This document shows, one piece after another, positions 39,603-50,028 of a DNA stretch of 64,000 nucleotides (position 1 is its first letter; every line of letters begins with the position of its first letter). Origin of the DNA: Arenicola marina (lineage: Eukaryota > Annelida > Polychaeta > Arenicolidae); assembly GCA_964019135.1 (NCBI GenBank), contig OZ025249.1, forward strand, positions 806,001 through 870,000, written 5' to 3'. The position numbers and the translations under genes are program-made. Below the pieces are notes generated by a model. That model did no database searches and was not told the origin of the DNA. It was given only the letters and a program-made list of their open reading frames with translations.

Positions 39603-39668
39603 GACCCCGCAGGCTGGTGACCGCTGTGTGTGCTCTTCTACTGGTGCTGCTGCAGCCTGCCCACCCGC
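39603..39668 (+). other. Possible 66-nt exon with hydrophobic core, ending at a GTGAGT donor
   Basis: A pyrimidine-rich stretch ending TTGGCCTCCTCAG (39,590-39,602) is a good acceptor, and GTGAGT at 39,669-39,674 is a consensus donor. The 66 nt between them read PRRLVTAVCALLLVLLQPAHP in one open frame, a positively charged start and a leucine-rich core like a signal peptide or signal anchor. The frame is open back to a TAA at 39,488 but has no ATG, so the start would be in an upstream exon. The 3' end of this exon and its donor form the edge of the 39.7-47 kb array. The family is not recognised. Confidence 0.35.
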
Positions 39669-42600
39669 GTGAGTACACTAGTAACTAGTAGCCGGTAACA
39701 GTGGTGTACAGGCCAGCCCGCCCAGGCCAGGCCAGCCCGCCCAGGCCAGGCCAGCCCGCCCACCCGCGTGAGTACACTAGTAACTAGTAGCCGGTAACAG
39801 TGGTGTACAGGCCAGCCCGCCCAGGCCAGGCCAGCCCGCCCAGGCCAGGCCAGCCCGCCCACCCTCGTGAGTACACTAGTAACTAGTAGCCGGTAACAGT
39901 GGTGTACAGGCCAGCCCGCCCAGGCCAGGCCAGCCCGCCCAGGACAGGCCAGCCCGCCCAGGAGAGGCCAGCCCGCCCACCCTCGTGAGTACACTAGTAA
40001 CTAGTAGCCGGTAACAGTGGTGTACAGGCCAGCCCGCCCAGGCCAGGCCAGCCCGCCCAGGCCAGGCCAGCCCGCCAAGGCCAGGCCAGCCCGCCCACCC
40101 CCGTGAGTACACTAGTAACTAGTAGCCGGTAACAGTGGTGTACAGGCCAGGCGGCCAGGCCAGGCCAGCCCGCCCAGGCCAGCCCGCCCAGGCCAGGCCA
40201 GCCCGCCCACCCTCGTGAGTACACTAGTAACTAGTAGCCGGTAACAGTGGTGTACAGGCCAGCCCGCCCAGGCCAGGCCAGCCCGCCCAGGCCCGGCCAG
40301 CCCGCCCAGGCCAGGTCAGCCCGCCCAGGCCAGGCCAGCCCGCCCAGGCCAGACCAGCCCGCCCAGGCCAGGCCAGCCCGCCCAGGCCAGGCCAGCCCGC
40401 CCAGGCCAGGCCAGCCCGCCCACCCGCGTGAGTACACTAGTAACTAGTAGCCGGTAACAGTGGTGTACAGGCCAGCCCGCCCAGGCCAGGCCAGCCCGCC
40501 CAGGCCAGGCCAGCCCGCCCAGGCCAGGCCAGCCCGCCCACCCTCGTGAGTACACTAGTAACTAGTAGCCGGTAACAGTGGTGTACAGGCCAGCCCGCCC
40601 AGGCCAGGCCAGCCCGCCTAGTCCTGGCCAGCCCGCCCAGGCCAGGCCAGCCCGCCCAGGCCAGGCCAGCCCGCCCAGGCCAAGCCAGCCCGCCCACCCT
40701 TGTGAGTACACTAGTAACTAGTAGCCGGTAACAGTGGTGTACAGACCAGCCCACCAGGCCAGGCCAGCCCGCCCAGGCCCGGCCAGCCCGCCTAGGCCCG
40801 GTCAGCCCGCCCAGGCCCGGCCAGCCCGCCCAGGCCAGGCCAGCCCGCCCAGGCCAGGCCAGCCCGCCCACCCGCGTAAGTAACTAGTAAGTAGTAACTA
40901 GTAGCCGGTAACAGTGGTGTACAGACCAGCCCACCAGGCCAGGCCAGCCCGCCCAGGCCCGGCCAGCCCGCCTAGGCCCGGTCAGCCCGCCCAGGCCCGG
41001 CCAGCCCGCCCAGGCCAGGCCAGCCCGCCCACCCTCGTGAGTACACTAGTAACTAGTAGCCGGTAACAGTGGTGTACGGGCCAGCCCGCCCAGGCCAGGC
41101 CAGCCCGCCAAGGCCAGGCCAGCCCGCCCACCCTCGTGAGTACACTAGTAACTAGTAGCCGGTAACAGTGGTGTACAGGCCAGGCGGCCAGGCCAGGCCA
41201 GCCCGCCCGGGCCAGCCCGCCCAGGCCAGGCCAGCCCGCCCAGGCCAGGCCAGCCCGCCCACCCTCGTGAGTACACTAGTAACTAGTAGCCGGTAACAGT
41301 GGTGTACAGGCCAGCCCGCCCAGGCCAGGCCAGCCCGCCCAGGCCCGGCCAGCCCGCCTAGGCCCGGCCAGCCCGCCCAGGCCCGGCCAGCCCAACAGGC
41401 CAGGCCAGCCCGCCCAGGCCCGGCCAGCCCGCCCAGGCCCGGCCAGCCCGCCTAGGCCCGGCCAGCCCGCCCAGGCTCGGCCAGCCCGCCCAGGCCAGGC
41501 CAGCCTGCCCACCCGCGTGAGTACACTAGTAACTAGTAGCCGGTAACAGTGGTGTACAGGCCAGCCCGCCCAGGCCAGGCCAGCCCGCCCAGGCCAGGCC
41601 AGCCCGCCCAGGCCAGGCCAGCCCGCCCAGGCCAGGCCAGCCCGCCCACCCTCGTGAGTACACTAGTAACTAGTAGCCGGTAACAGTGGTGTACAGGCCA
41701 GCCCGCCCAGGCCAAGCCAGCCCGCCCACCCTTGTGAGTACACTAGTAACTAGTAGCCGGTAACAGTGGTGTACAGACCAGCCCACCAGGCCAGGCCAGC
41801 CCGCCCAGGCCCGGCCAGCCCGCCTAGGCCCGGTCAGCCCGCCCAGGCCCGGCCAGCCCGCCCAGGCCAGGCCAGCCCGCCCACCCGCGTGAGTACACTA
41901 GCAACTAGTAGCCGGTAACAGTGGTGTACAGGCCAGGCCAGCCCGCCCAGGCCACAGCTGGTACAGCAGTGGTGTACAGGCCAGGCCAGCCCGCCCAGGC
42001 CAGGCCAGCCCGCCCACCCTCGTGAGTACACTAGTAACTAGTAGCCGGTAACAGTGGTGTACAGGCCAGCCCGCCCAGGCCAGGCCAGCCCGCCCAGGCC
42101 AGGCCAGCCCGCCCAGGCCAGGCCAGCCCGCCCAGGCCAGGCCAGCCCGCCCAGGCCAGGCCAGCCCGCCCAGGCCAGGCCAGCCCGCCCAGGCCAGCCC
42201 GCCCACCCTCGTGAGTACACTAGTAACTAGTAGATGGTAACAGTGGTGTACAGGCCAGCCCGTCCAGGCCAGGCCAGCCCGCCCAGGCCAGGTCAGCCCG
42301 CCCAGGCCAGGTCAGCCAGCCCAGGCCAGGTCAGCCCGCCCAGGCCAGGTCAGCCCGCCCAGGCCAGGCCAGCCCGCCCAGGCCAGGCCAGCCCGCCCAG
42401 GCCAGGCCAGCCCGCCCAGGCCAGGCCAGCCCGCCCAGGCCAGCCCGCCCATCCTCGTGAGTACACTAGTAACTAGTAGCCGGTAACAGTGGTGTACAGG
42501 CCAGCCCGCCCAGGCCAGGCCAGCCCGCCCAGGCCAGGTCAGCCCGCCCAGGCCAGGTCAGCCCGCCCAGGCCAGGCCAGCCCGCTCAGGCCAGGCCAGC

Positions 42601-45600
42601 CCGCCCAGGCCAGGCCAGCCCGCCCAGGCCAGACCAGCCCGCCCAGGCCAGGCCAGCCCGCCCAGGCCAGGCCAGCCCGCCCAGGCCAGGCCAGCCCGCC
42701 CACCCGCGTGAGTACACTAGTAACTAGTAGCCGGTAACAGTGGTGTACAGGCCAGCCCGCCCAGGCCAGGCCAGCCCGCCCAGGCCAGGCCAGCCCGCCC
42801 AGGCCAGGCCAGCCCGCCCACCCTCGTGAGTACACTAGTAACTAGTAGCCGGTAACAGTGGTGTACAGGCCAGCCCGCCCAGGCCAGGCCAGCCCGCCTA
42901 GTCCTGGCCAGCCCGCCCAGGCCAGGCCAGCCCGCCCAGGCCAGGCCAGCCCGCCCAGGCCAAGCCAGCCCGCCCACCCTTGTGAGTACACTAGTAACTA
43001 GTAGCCGGTAACAGTGGTGTACAGACCAGCCCACCAGGCCAGGCCAGCCCGCCCAGGCCCGGCCAGCCCGCCTAGGCCCGGTCAGCCCGCCCAGGCCCGG
43101 CCAGCCCGCCCAGGCCAGGCCAGCCCGCCCACCCGCGTGAGTACACTAGCAACTAGTAGCCGGTAACAGTGGTGTACAGGCCAGGCCAGCCCGCCCAGGC
43201 CAGGCCAGCCCGCCCACCCTCGTGAGTACACTAGTAACTAGTAGCCGGTAACAGTGGTGTACAGGCCAGCCCACCAGGCCAGGCCAGCCCGCCCAGGCCC
43301 GGCCAGCCCGCCTAGGCCCGGTCAGCCCGCCCAGGCCCGGCCAGCCCGCCCAGGCCAGGCCAGCCCGCCCACCCTCGCTAGTACACTAGTAACTAGTAGC
43401 GGGTAGCAGTGGTGTACAGGCCAGGCCAGCCCGCCCAGGCCAGGCCAGCCCGCCCACCCTCGTGAGTACACTAGTAACTAGTAGCCGGTAACAGTGGTGT
43501 ACAGGCCAGCCCGCCCAGGCCAGGCCAGCCCGCCCAGGCCAGGCCAGCCCGCCCAGGCCAGGCCAGCCCGCCCAGGCCAGCCCGCCCATCCTCGTGAGTA
43601 CACTAGTAACTAGTAGCCGGTAACAGTGGTGTACAGGCCAGCCCGCCCAGGCCAGGCCAGCCCGCCCAGGCCAGGTCAGCCCGCCCAGGCCAGGTCAGCC
43701 CGCCCAGGCCAGGCCAGCCCGCTCAGGCCAGGCCAGCCCGCCCAGGCCAGGCCAGCCCGCCCAGGCCAGGCCAGCCCGCCCAGGCCAGGCCAGTCCGCCC
43801 AGGCCAGGCCAGCCCGCCCAGGCCAGCCCGCCCACCCTCGTGAGTACACTAGTAACTAGTAGCCGGTAACAGTGGTGTACAGGCCAGCCCGCCCAGGCCA
43901 GGCCAGCCCGCCCAGGCCAGGCCAGCCCGCCCAGGCCAGGCCAGCCCGCCCAGGCCAGCCCGCCCACCCTCGTGAGTACACTAGTAACTAGTAGCCGGTA
44001 ACAGTGGTGTACAGGCCAGCCCGCCCAGGCCAGGCCAGCCCGCCCAGGCCAGGCCAGCCCGCCCACCCGCGTAAGTAACTAGTAACTAGTAACTAGTAGC
44101 CGGTAACAGTGGTGTACAGACCAGCCCACCAGGCCAGGCCAGCCCGCCCAGGCCCGGCCAGCCCGCCTAGGCCCGGTCAGCCCGCCCAGGCCCGGCCAGC
44201 CCGCCCAGGCCAGGCCAGCCCGCCCACCCTCGTGAGTACACTAGTAACTAGTAGCCGGTAACAGTGGTGTACGGGCCAGCCCGCCCAGGCCAGGCCAGCC
44301 CGCCAAGGCCAGGCCAGCCCGCCCACCCTCGTGAGTACACTAGTAACTAGTAGCCGGTAACAGTGGTGTACAGGCCAGGCGGCCAGGCCAGGCCAGCCCG
44401 CCCGGGCCAGCCCGCCCGGGCCAGCCCGCCCAGGCCAGGCCAGCCCGCCCAGGCCAGGCCAGCCCGCCCACCCTCGTGAGTACACTAGTAACTAGTAGCC
44501 GGTAACAGTGGTGTACAGGCCAGCCCGCCCAGGCCAGGCCAGCCCGCCCAGGCCCGGCCAGCCCGCCTAGGCCCGGCCAGCCCGCCCAGGCCCGGCCAGC
44601 CCAACAGGCCAGGCCAGCCCGCCCAGGCCCGGCCAGCCCGCCCAGGCCCGGCCAGCCCGCCTAGGCCCGGCCAGCCCGCCCAGGCCCGGGCAGCCCGCCC
44701 AGGCCAGGCCAGCCTGCCCACCCGCGTGAGTACACTAGTAACTAGTAGCCGGTAACAGTGGTGTACAGGCCAGCCCGCCCAGGCCAGGCCAGCCCGCCCA
44801 GGCCAGGCCAGCCCGCCCAGGCCAGGCCAGCCCGCCCAGGCCAGGCCAGCCCGCCCAGGCCAGGCCAGCCCGCCCAGGCCAGGCCAGCCCGCCCACCCTC
44901 GTGAGTACACTAGTAACTAGTAGCCGGTAACAGTGATGTACAGGCCAGCCCGCCCAGGCCAAGCCAGCCCGCCCACCCTTGTGAGTACACTAGTAACTAG
45001 TAGCCGGTAACAGTGGTGTACAGACCAGCCCACCAGGCCAGGCCAGCCCGCCCAGGCCCGGCCAGCCCGCCTAGGCCCGGTCAGCCCGCCCAGGCCCGGC
45101 CAGCCCGCCCAGGCCAGGCCAGCCCGCCCACCCGCGTGAGTACACTAGCAACTAGTAGCCGGTAACAGTGGTGTACAGGCCAGGCCAGCCCGCCCAGGCC
45201 ACAGCTGGTACAGCAGTGGTGTACAGGCCAGGCCAGCCCGCCCAGGCCAGGCCAGCCCGCCCAGGCCAGGCCAGCCCGCCCAGGCCAGGCCAGCCCGCCC
45301 AGGCCAGGCCAGCCCGCCCAGGCCAGGCCAGCCCGCCCAGGCCAGCCCGCCCACCCTCGTGAGTACACTAGTAACTAGTAGCCGGTAACAGTGGTGTACA
45401 GGCCAGCCCGCCCAGGCCAGGCCAGCCCGCCCAGGCCAGGTCAGCCCGCCCAGGCCAGGTCAGCCAGCCCAGGCCAGGTCAGCCCGCCCAGGCCAGGTCA
45501 GCCCGCCCAGGCCAGGCCAGCCCGCCCAGGCCAGGCCAGCCCGCCCAGGCCAGGCCAGCCCGCCCAGGCCAGGCCAGCCCGCCCAGGCCAGGCCAGCCCG

Positions 45601-47044
45601 CCCACCCGCGTGAGTACACTAGTAACTAGTAGCCGGTAACAGTGGTGTACAGGCCAGCCCGCCCAGGCCAGGCCAGCCCGCCCAGGCCAGGCCAGCCCGC
45701 CCAGGCCAGGCCAGCCCGCCCACCCTCGTGAGTACACTAGTAACTAGTAGCCGGTAACAGTGGTGTACAGGCCAGCCCGCCCAGGCCAGGCCAGCCCGCC
45801 TAGTCCTGGCCAGCCCGCCCAGGCCAGGCCAGCCCGCCCAGGCCAGGCCAGCCCGCCCAGGCCAAGCCAGCCCGCCCACCCTTGTGAGTACACTAGTAAC
45901 TAGTAGCCGGTAACAGTGGTGTACAGACCAGCCCACCAGGCCAGGCCAGCCCGCCCAGGCCCGGCCAGCCCGCCTAGGCCCGGTCAGCCCGCCCAGGCCC
46001 GGCCAGCCCGCCCAGGCCAGGCCAGCCCGCCCACCCGCGTGAGTACACTAGCAACTAGTAGCCGGTAACAGTGGTGTACAGGCCAGGCCAGCCCGCCCAG
46101 GCCAGGCCAGCCCGCCCACCCTCGTGAGTACACTAGTAACTAGTAGCCGGTAACAGTGGTGTACAGGCCAGCCCACCAGGCCAGGCCAGCCCGCCCAGGC
46201 CCGGCCAGCCCGCCTAGGCCCGGTCAGCCCGCCCAGGCCCGGCCAGCCCGCCCAGGCCAGGCCAGCCCGCCCACCCTCGCTAGTACACTAGTAACTAGTA
46301 GCCGGTAGCAGTGGTGTACAGGCCAGGCCAGCCCGCCCAGGCCAGGCCAGCCCGCCCACCCTCGTGAGTACACTAGTAACTAGTAGCCGGTAACAGTGGT
46401 GTACAGGCCAGCCCGCCCAGGCCAGGCCAGCCCGCCCAGGCCAGGCCAGCCCGCCCAGGCCAGGCCAGCCCGCCCAGGCCAGGCCAGCCCGCCCAGGCCA
46501 GGCCAGCCCGCCCAGGCCAGCCCGCCCATCCTCGTGAGTACACTAGTAACTAGTAGCCGGTAACAGTGGTGTACAGGCCAGCCCGCCCAGGCCAGGCCAG
46601 CCCGCCCAGGCCAGGTCAGCCCGCCCAGGCCAGGTCAGCCCGCCCAGGCCAGGCCAGCCCGCTCAGGCCAGGCCAGCCCGCCCAGGCCAGGCCAGCCCGC
46701 CCAGGCCAGGCCAGCCCGCCCAGGCCAGGCCAGTCCGCCCAGGCCAGGCCAGCCCGCCCAGGCCAGCCCGCCCACCCTCGGGAGTACACTAGTAACTAGT
46801 AGCCGGTAACAGTGGTGTACAGGCCAGCCCGCCCAGGCCAGGCCAGCCCGCCCAGGCCAGGCCAGCCCGCCCAGGCCAGGCCAGCCCGCCCAGGCCAGCC
46901 CGCCCACCCTCGTGAGTACACTAGTAACTAGTAGCCGGTAACAGTGGTGTACAGGCCAGCCCGCCCAGGCCAGGCCAGCCCGCCCAGGCCAGGCCAGCCC
47001 GCCCAGGCCAGGCCAGCCCGCCCACCCTCGTGAGTACACTAGCC
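39661..47044 (+). repeat. GC-rich 19-bp minisatellite with a repeated splice-donor spacer (array 8)
   Basis: Blocks of one to eleven 19-bp units (CAGGCCAGGCCAGCCCGCC and variants CAGGCCCGGCCAGCCCGCC, CAGGCCAGGTCAGCCCGCC) alternate with a spacer of about 60 bp. The spacer reads CACCCTCGTGAGTACACTAG, then TAACTAGTAG, then CCGGTAACAGTGGTGTACAG. I count roughly 45-50 spacers. Nearly all hold CGTGAGTAC, a consensus 5' splice donor; a few are altered (CGTAAGTAAC, CGCTAGTAC, CGGGAGTAC). The array begins in the last bases of the possible exon at 39,603-39,668. The plus-strand frames (ARPGQASPP) and minus-strand frames (WAGWPGLGGLA) are by-products of composition. Confidence 0.96.
40437..46060 (+). 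repeat. Higher-order copies of about 2.3-3.2 kb within array 8
   Basis: A rare TAGTCCTGGCC variant marks 40,619, 42,899 and 45,801 (offsets 2,280 and 2,902) with matching surroundings. An ACAGCTGGTACAGCAG insert occurs at 41,954 and 45,201 (3,247 bp). CCCAACAGG occurs at 41,391 and 44,600 (3,209 bp). A block at 43,626 recurs at 46,566 (2,940 bp). Changing offsets indicate several unequal exchanges. Confidence 0.82.
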
Positions 47045-47197
47045 ATGGTCCATCTGTCACCACCAACAGCACCCAGCATGCCCACATTGGATTGCCACAT
47101 TGCTGGTACGCCAGTAAAGCCCCAGTCACACCTAGTACGATTTGACTACAGTTGTCCCCGGACGTCCCGGTTCGCCCCGGTCGAAGAACCCGGGTGA
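47045..47197 (+). CDS. Small 50-codon ORF just beyond array 8
   Basis: ATG at 47,045 in GCCATGG (strong initiation context) starts where the array's last spacer breaks off (GTGAGTACACTAG|CCATGG). The frame runs 50 codons (MVHLSPPTAPSMPTLDCHIA...) to TGA at 47,195. The peptide is not recognised. An alternative reading is a downstream exon: CCAACAG at 47,063-47,069 could be an acceptor, and the frame after it would be compatible with the phase left by the possible exon at 39,603-39,668. The pyrimidine tract is poor. Chance is likely. Confidence 0.15.
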   Translation: MVHLSPPTAPSMPTLDCHIAGTPVKPQSHLVRFDYSCPRTSRFAPVEEPG

Positions 47198-47280
47198 ACC
47201 GGGGTGATTTTTCGTTTTTCGCGAGACGCCCGGTACCAGTACGGATGCAACACGGTCCTACTCGGTGCTACCATGGTTGT
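47198..47280. other. Short flank rich in CCGGT/ACGGT motifs
   Basis: It contains no gene. It holds repeated CCCGGT, ACGGT and CGGTGCTACC motifs like those on the other side of the two 21-bp arrays (48,421-48,710), suggesting that the arrays grew inside a locally repetitive element. Confidence 0.45.
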
Positions 47281-47750
47281 ACTACGGTTGCCCCCGGCAT
47301 CACTACGGTTGCCCCCGGCATCACTACGGTTGCCCCCGGCATCACTACGGTTGACCCCGGCATCACTACGGTTGCCCCCGGCATCACTACGGTTGCCCCC
47401 GGCATCACTACGGTTGCCCCCGGCATCACTACGGTTGCCCCCGGCATCACTACGGTTGCCCCCGGCATCACTACGGTTGCCCCCGGCATCACTACGGTTG
47501 CCCCCGGCATCACTACGGTTGCCCCCGGCATCACTACGGTTACCCCCGGTATCATTACGGTTACCCCCGGTATCACTACGGTTTCCCCCGGCATCACTAC
47601 GGTTTCCCCCGGTATCACTACGGTTTCCCCAGGTATCACTACGGTTACCCCGGCATCACTACGGTTACCCCCGGCATCACTACGGTTTCCCCAGGTATCA
47701 CTACGGTTACCCCCGGCATCACTACGGTTACCCCCGGCATCACTACGGTT
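47281..47750 (+). repeat. 21-bp minisatellite (array 9), about 22 units
   Basis: The unit is ACTACGGTTGCCCCCGGCAT plus C, nearly perfect in the left two thirds and more variable (GGTTACCCCC, GGTTTCCCCC, GGTATC) on the right. One unit is 20 bp. The 7-codon period gives frames such as TTVAPGI and LRLPPAS. No start, stop or known domain supports a protein. Confidence 0.96.
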
Positions 47751-47870
47751 TGTCAAGGTGTCACGTTCCGTAGTAGAACCGTGTAGAAACCGTAGTACAT
47801 CCGCCATGAACCGGGTTCACACCGTCGACCGCCGTGGACAACCGCGGTACATCGGGGTGTCCGTAGTGTC
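47751..47870. other. Spacer between the two 21-bp arrays
   Basis: These 120 bp are rich in CCGTAGT, ACCGCGG and CCGGGTT motifs, like the outer flanks. No gene is seen. Confidence 0.5.
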
Positions 47871-48420
47871 ACCCTAGCATCGCCGGGTGAAACCCTAGCA
47901 TCGCCGGGTGAAACCCTAGCATCGCCGGGTGAAACCCTAGCATCGCCGGGTGAAACCGTAGCATCGCCGGGTGAAACCCTAGCATCGCCGGTTGAAACCC
48001 TAGCATCGCCGCGTGAAACCCTAGCATCGCCGGGTGAAACCCTAGCATCGCCGGGTGAAACCCTAGCATCGCCGGGTCAAACCGTAGCATCGCCGGGTGA
48101 AACCCTAGCATCGCCGGGTGAAACCCTAGCATCGCCGGGTGAAACCCTAGCATCGCCGGGTGAAACCCTAGCATCGCCGGGTGAAACCCTAGCATCGCCG
48201 GGTGAAACCCTAGCATCGCCGGGTGAAACCCTAGCATCGCCGGGTGAAACCCTAGCATCGCCGGGTGAAACCCTAGCATCGCCGGGTGAAACCCTAGCAT
48301 CGCCGGGTGAAACCCTAGCATCGCCGGGTGAAACCCTAGCATCGCCGGGTGAAACCGTAGCATCGCCGGGTGAAACCCTAGCATCGCCGGGTCAAACCGT
48401 AGCATCGCCGGGTCAAACCG
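47871..48420 (+). repeat. 21-bp minisatellite (array 10), about 26 units
   Basis: The unit is CCCTAGCATCGCCGGGTGAA plus A. It is very uniform: most differences are CCGTAG for CCCTAG and GGGTCAAA for GGGTGAAA. On the minus strand it reads MLGFHPA repeatedly, which is a by-product. Its period equals that of the neighbouring array, and the two share GCATC in the same register, so they may be distant relatives. Confidence 0.96.
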
Positions 48421-48720
48421 TGTTGTCGCCGACGTGAAATGATTAGTCCCGGTCGCTCCCGGTTGCTCCCGGAGGCGCCACGGTGTACACGGTGGTACTA
48501 CGGTCCTACTACGGACGCGCTACGGTGGCCCCGGTTACAGTTTGAACACGGTTCTCACTTTCCCACGCTTTCGCCCCGGTGCCACTGCGGTTTTTAACAT
48601 TTTTTAGGTCCGCGCTAAAATTTATTTTTGCCTCCTGGAGCCACCACGGTTACCCCCGGTTCACCCCGTGTGTCCCGGTTTAACTACGGTTTGAATACGG
48701 TTGGCCCCGATTGGGGGGGC
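48421..48720. other. Right flank rich in CCGGT/ACGGT motifs
   Basis: It contains many copies of CTACGG, CCCCGGTT and CCCGGT without strict periodicity, and no gene. At 48,654-48,666 CCCCGGTTCACCC is the exact reverse complement of GGGTGAACCGGGG at 47,192-47,204, giving the block inverted ends. Confidence 0.45.
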
Positions 48721-48948
48721 ACTATGGGGAAGATATATACATATTTGTGCCGCCCAAATTATCCGCTTTACGTATGTTTCTCCCTTTCCCCGGAGCAGAA
48801 ACATTTTATCTCAATGTGCCCATCTGAAACTGACCGTCATTCTTGTGCTCGGAGATCTCAATCAGCTGGCCTCTTACTCTATATACGTTGCATAACTGTA
48901 CGTCAGTGTCTACTTATGAAGGGGGGGGGGGGGGCAAGTGGGGGTCTT

Positions 48949-49190
48949 GTTCCCAAATCACGAAGAACACATTTCTTTATTCCCAGGTCACGATGAATTA
49001 ACTGGAGAACTCCCCGCGTGCAATGGAAGGGGCGGATACATGATATAAATTGGCGATTTCACAATTCACGGTTATTTCATATTACAATTCTCAGTTCACG
49101 ATGAATGCAAATCATTGCTTACGACGGTCGGCTAATATTCTATTCCCAGTCCACGAACAATTATTTTTCTCATTCCCAGTTCACGGTGAA
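48949..49190 (+). repeat. Degenerate 19-bp dispersed repeat, six copies
   Basis: Variants of ATTCCCAGTTCACGATGAA lie at about 48,949, 48,979, 49,057, 49,087, 49,142 and 49,172. The spacing is paired: about 30 bp within each pair, and 55-80 bp between pairs. The best copies are 48,979 (CAGGTCACGATGAA), 49,087 (CTCAGTTCACGATGAA) and 49,172 (CCCAGTTCACGGTGAA). It is probably an old tandem repeat that has decayed. Confidence 0.6.
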
Positions 49191-49349
49191 AGGAAAAGCC
49201 GGTTCTCGAGGAACGGAAATACCCCTTGCCCCTATGAAGGGTATTATTTTACCAAAATATTCTCTCTTGATGACCACAAAATCGCGTTCTTTTCTTTCAC
49301 TCTCTATATGCTCGGTAGGCACGGGCGGCACCCCCATCGCTGCAGCAAG

Positions 49350-49413
49350 CAGGGGCGCATCCATAAAATCTGGATAGAGGGGGGGTGGGGGGCGGTTTCA
49401 GGGTCGGATCCAG
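49350..49413 (+). mobile_element. Two hAT-like terminal motifs in direct order
   Basis: CAGGGGCGCATCCAT (49,350-49,364) and CAGGGTCGGATCCAG (49,399-49,413) resemble the CAGNGGCGGATCCAG-type ends common in invertebrate hAT DNA transposons. They point the same way, 49 bp apart, with a G-rich stretch between. No second end in inverted orientation and no transposase were found, so this may be a fragment of a non-autonomous element. Confidence 0.3.
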
Positions 49414-49796
49414 ATATGCGGGAAAGGTGGGGCCGGTTTCTTATTTTTTACCGCGCGGGTCAAATCCAAGTAGACCTAGGCTACTGGTCGGGGTCGTCTT
49501 TCCTTCACAAAGCCGGTATCCGTGCATTTGGCTCGTTTTTCGTGCTCTAGTGGAATCATATCAAAGTTCACAATCTGTATACCCAACGACACAACATCTT
49601 GACGGCATTATGCCAAGAAAGGCCCGGTTTTGAGACTGTGACGATCCAAACATCACCAAACCCACTGCTCACTTAGGCTTGAACTGCGTGTGGCACGGCG
49701 CTCTTCTGCCCTACACAACAACTTCCACGTGGCTACATAGCTATTCGTGACGTCACATCGCAGCCCCCGAATTGCTTGTACGTGTCCTTGTATTTA

Positions 49797-50028
49797 TAGT
49801 AACCGGTAACAGTGGTGTACAAGCCAGATAGTAACCGGTAACAGTGGTGTACAGGCCAGATAGTAACCGGTAACAGTGGTGTACAGGCCAGATAGTAACC
49901 CGTAACAGTGGTGTACAGGCCAGATAGTAACCCGTAACAGTGGTGTACAGGCCAGATAGTAACCGGTAACAGTGGTGTACAAGCCAGATAGTAATCCGTA
50001 ACAGTGGCGTACACGCCAGATAGTAACG
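49797..50028 (+). repeat. 32-bp minisatellite (array 11), about 7 units
   Basis: The unit is TAGTAACCGGTAACAGTGGT followed by GTACAGGCCAGA. The 25-bp stretch starting CCGGTAACAGTGGTGTACAG is identical to part of the spacer in the 39.7-47 kb array, so the two arrays share ancestry. The last unit (ACAGTGGCGTACACGCC) runs into CCCTGCCACTGT, the core of the next array in the opposite sense. Confidence 0.94.

Larger units (their letters stand above)
47192..48666. mobile_element. Possible foldback-like element containing both 21-bp arrays
   Basis: Inverted 13-bp motifs (GGGTGAACCGGGG at 47,192, complement at 48,654), with similar ACGGT/CCCGGT-rich flanks on both sides, enclose the two 21-bp arrays in about 1.5 kb. 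Foldback-type DNA transposons can have repeat-filled ends, but no transposase, clear terminal repeat or target-site duplication is visible. This is inference. Confidence 0.2.
48721..49796. other. Single-copy segment with G14 tract and degenerate repeats
   Basis: It has a run of 14 G at 48,921-48,934, six degenerate copies of ATTCCCAGTTCACGATGAA between 48,949 and 49,190, and two hAT-like motifs near 49,350 and 49,399. Frames of 90-166 codons here overlap these repeats and match nothing I know. Confidence 0.55.

Noticed and set aside
47152-47877. 241-codon TTVAPGI repeat protein
   Set aside because: Made of the 21-bp array and its flanks; two other frames are also open over the same stretch.
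47871-48420. Telomere-like or telo-box array (AAACCCTAG)
   Set aside because: AAACCCTA resembles the plant telomere repeat, but the period is 21 bp and the rest (CATCGCCGGGTG) does not fit any telomere repeat.
49050-49550. 166-codon protein
   Set aside because: Overlaps the degenerate 19-bp repeats and hAT-like motifs; no recognisable domain or good start.
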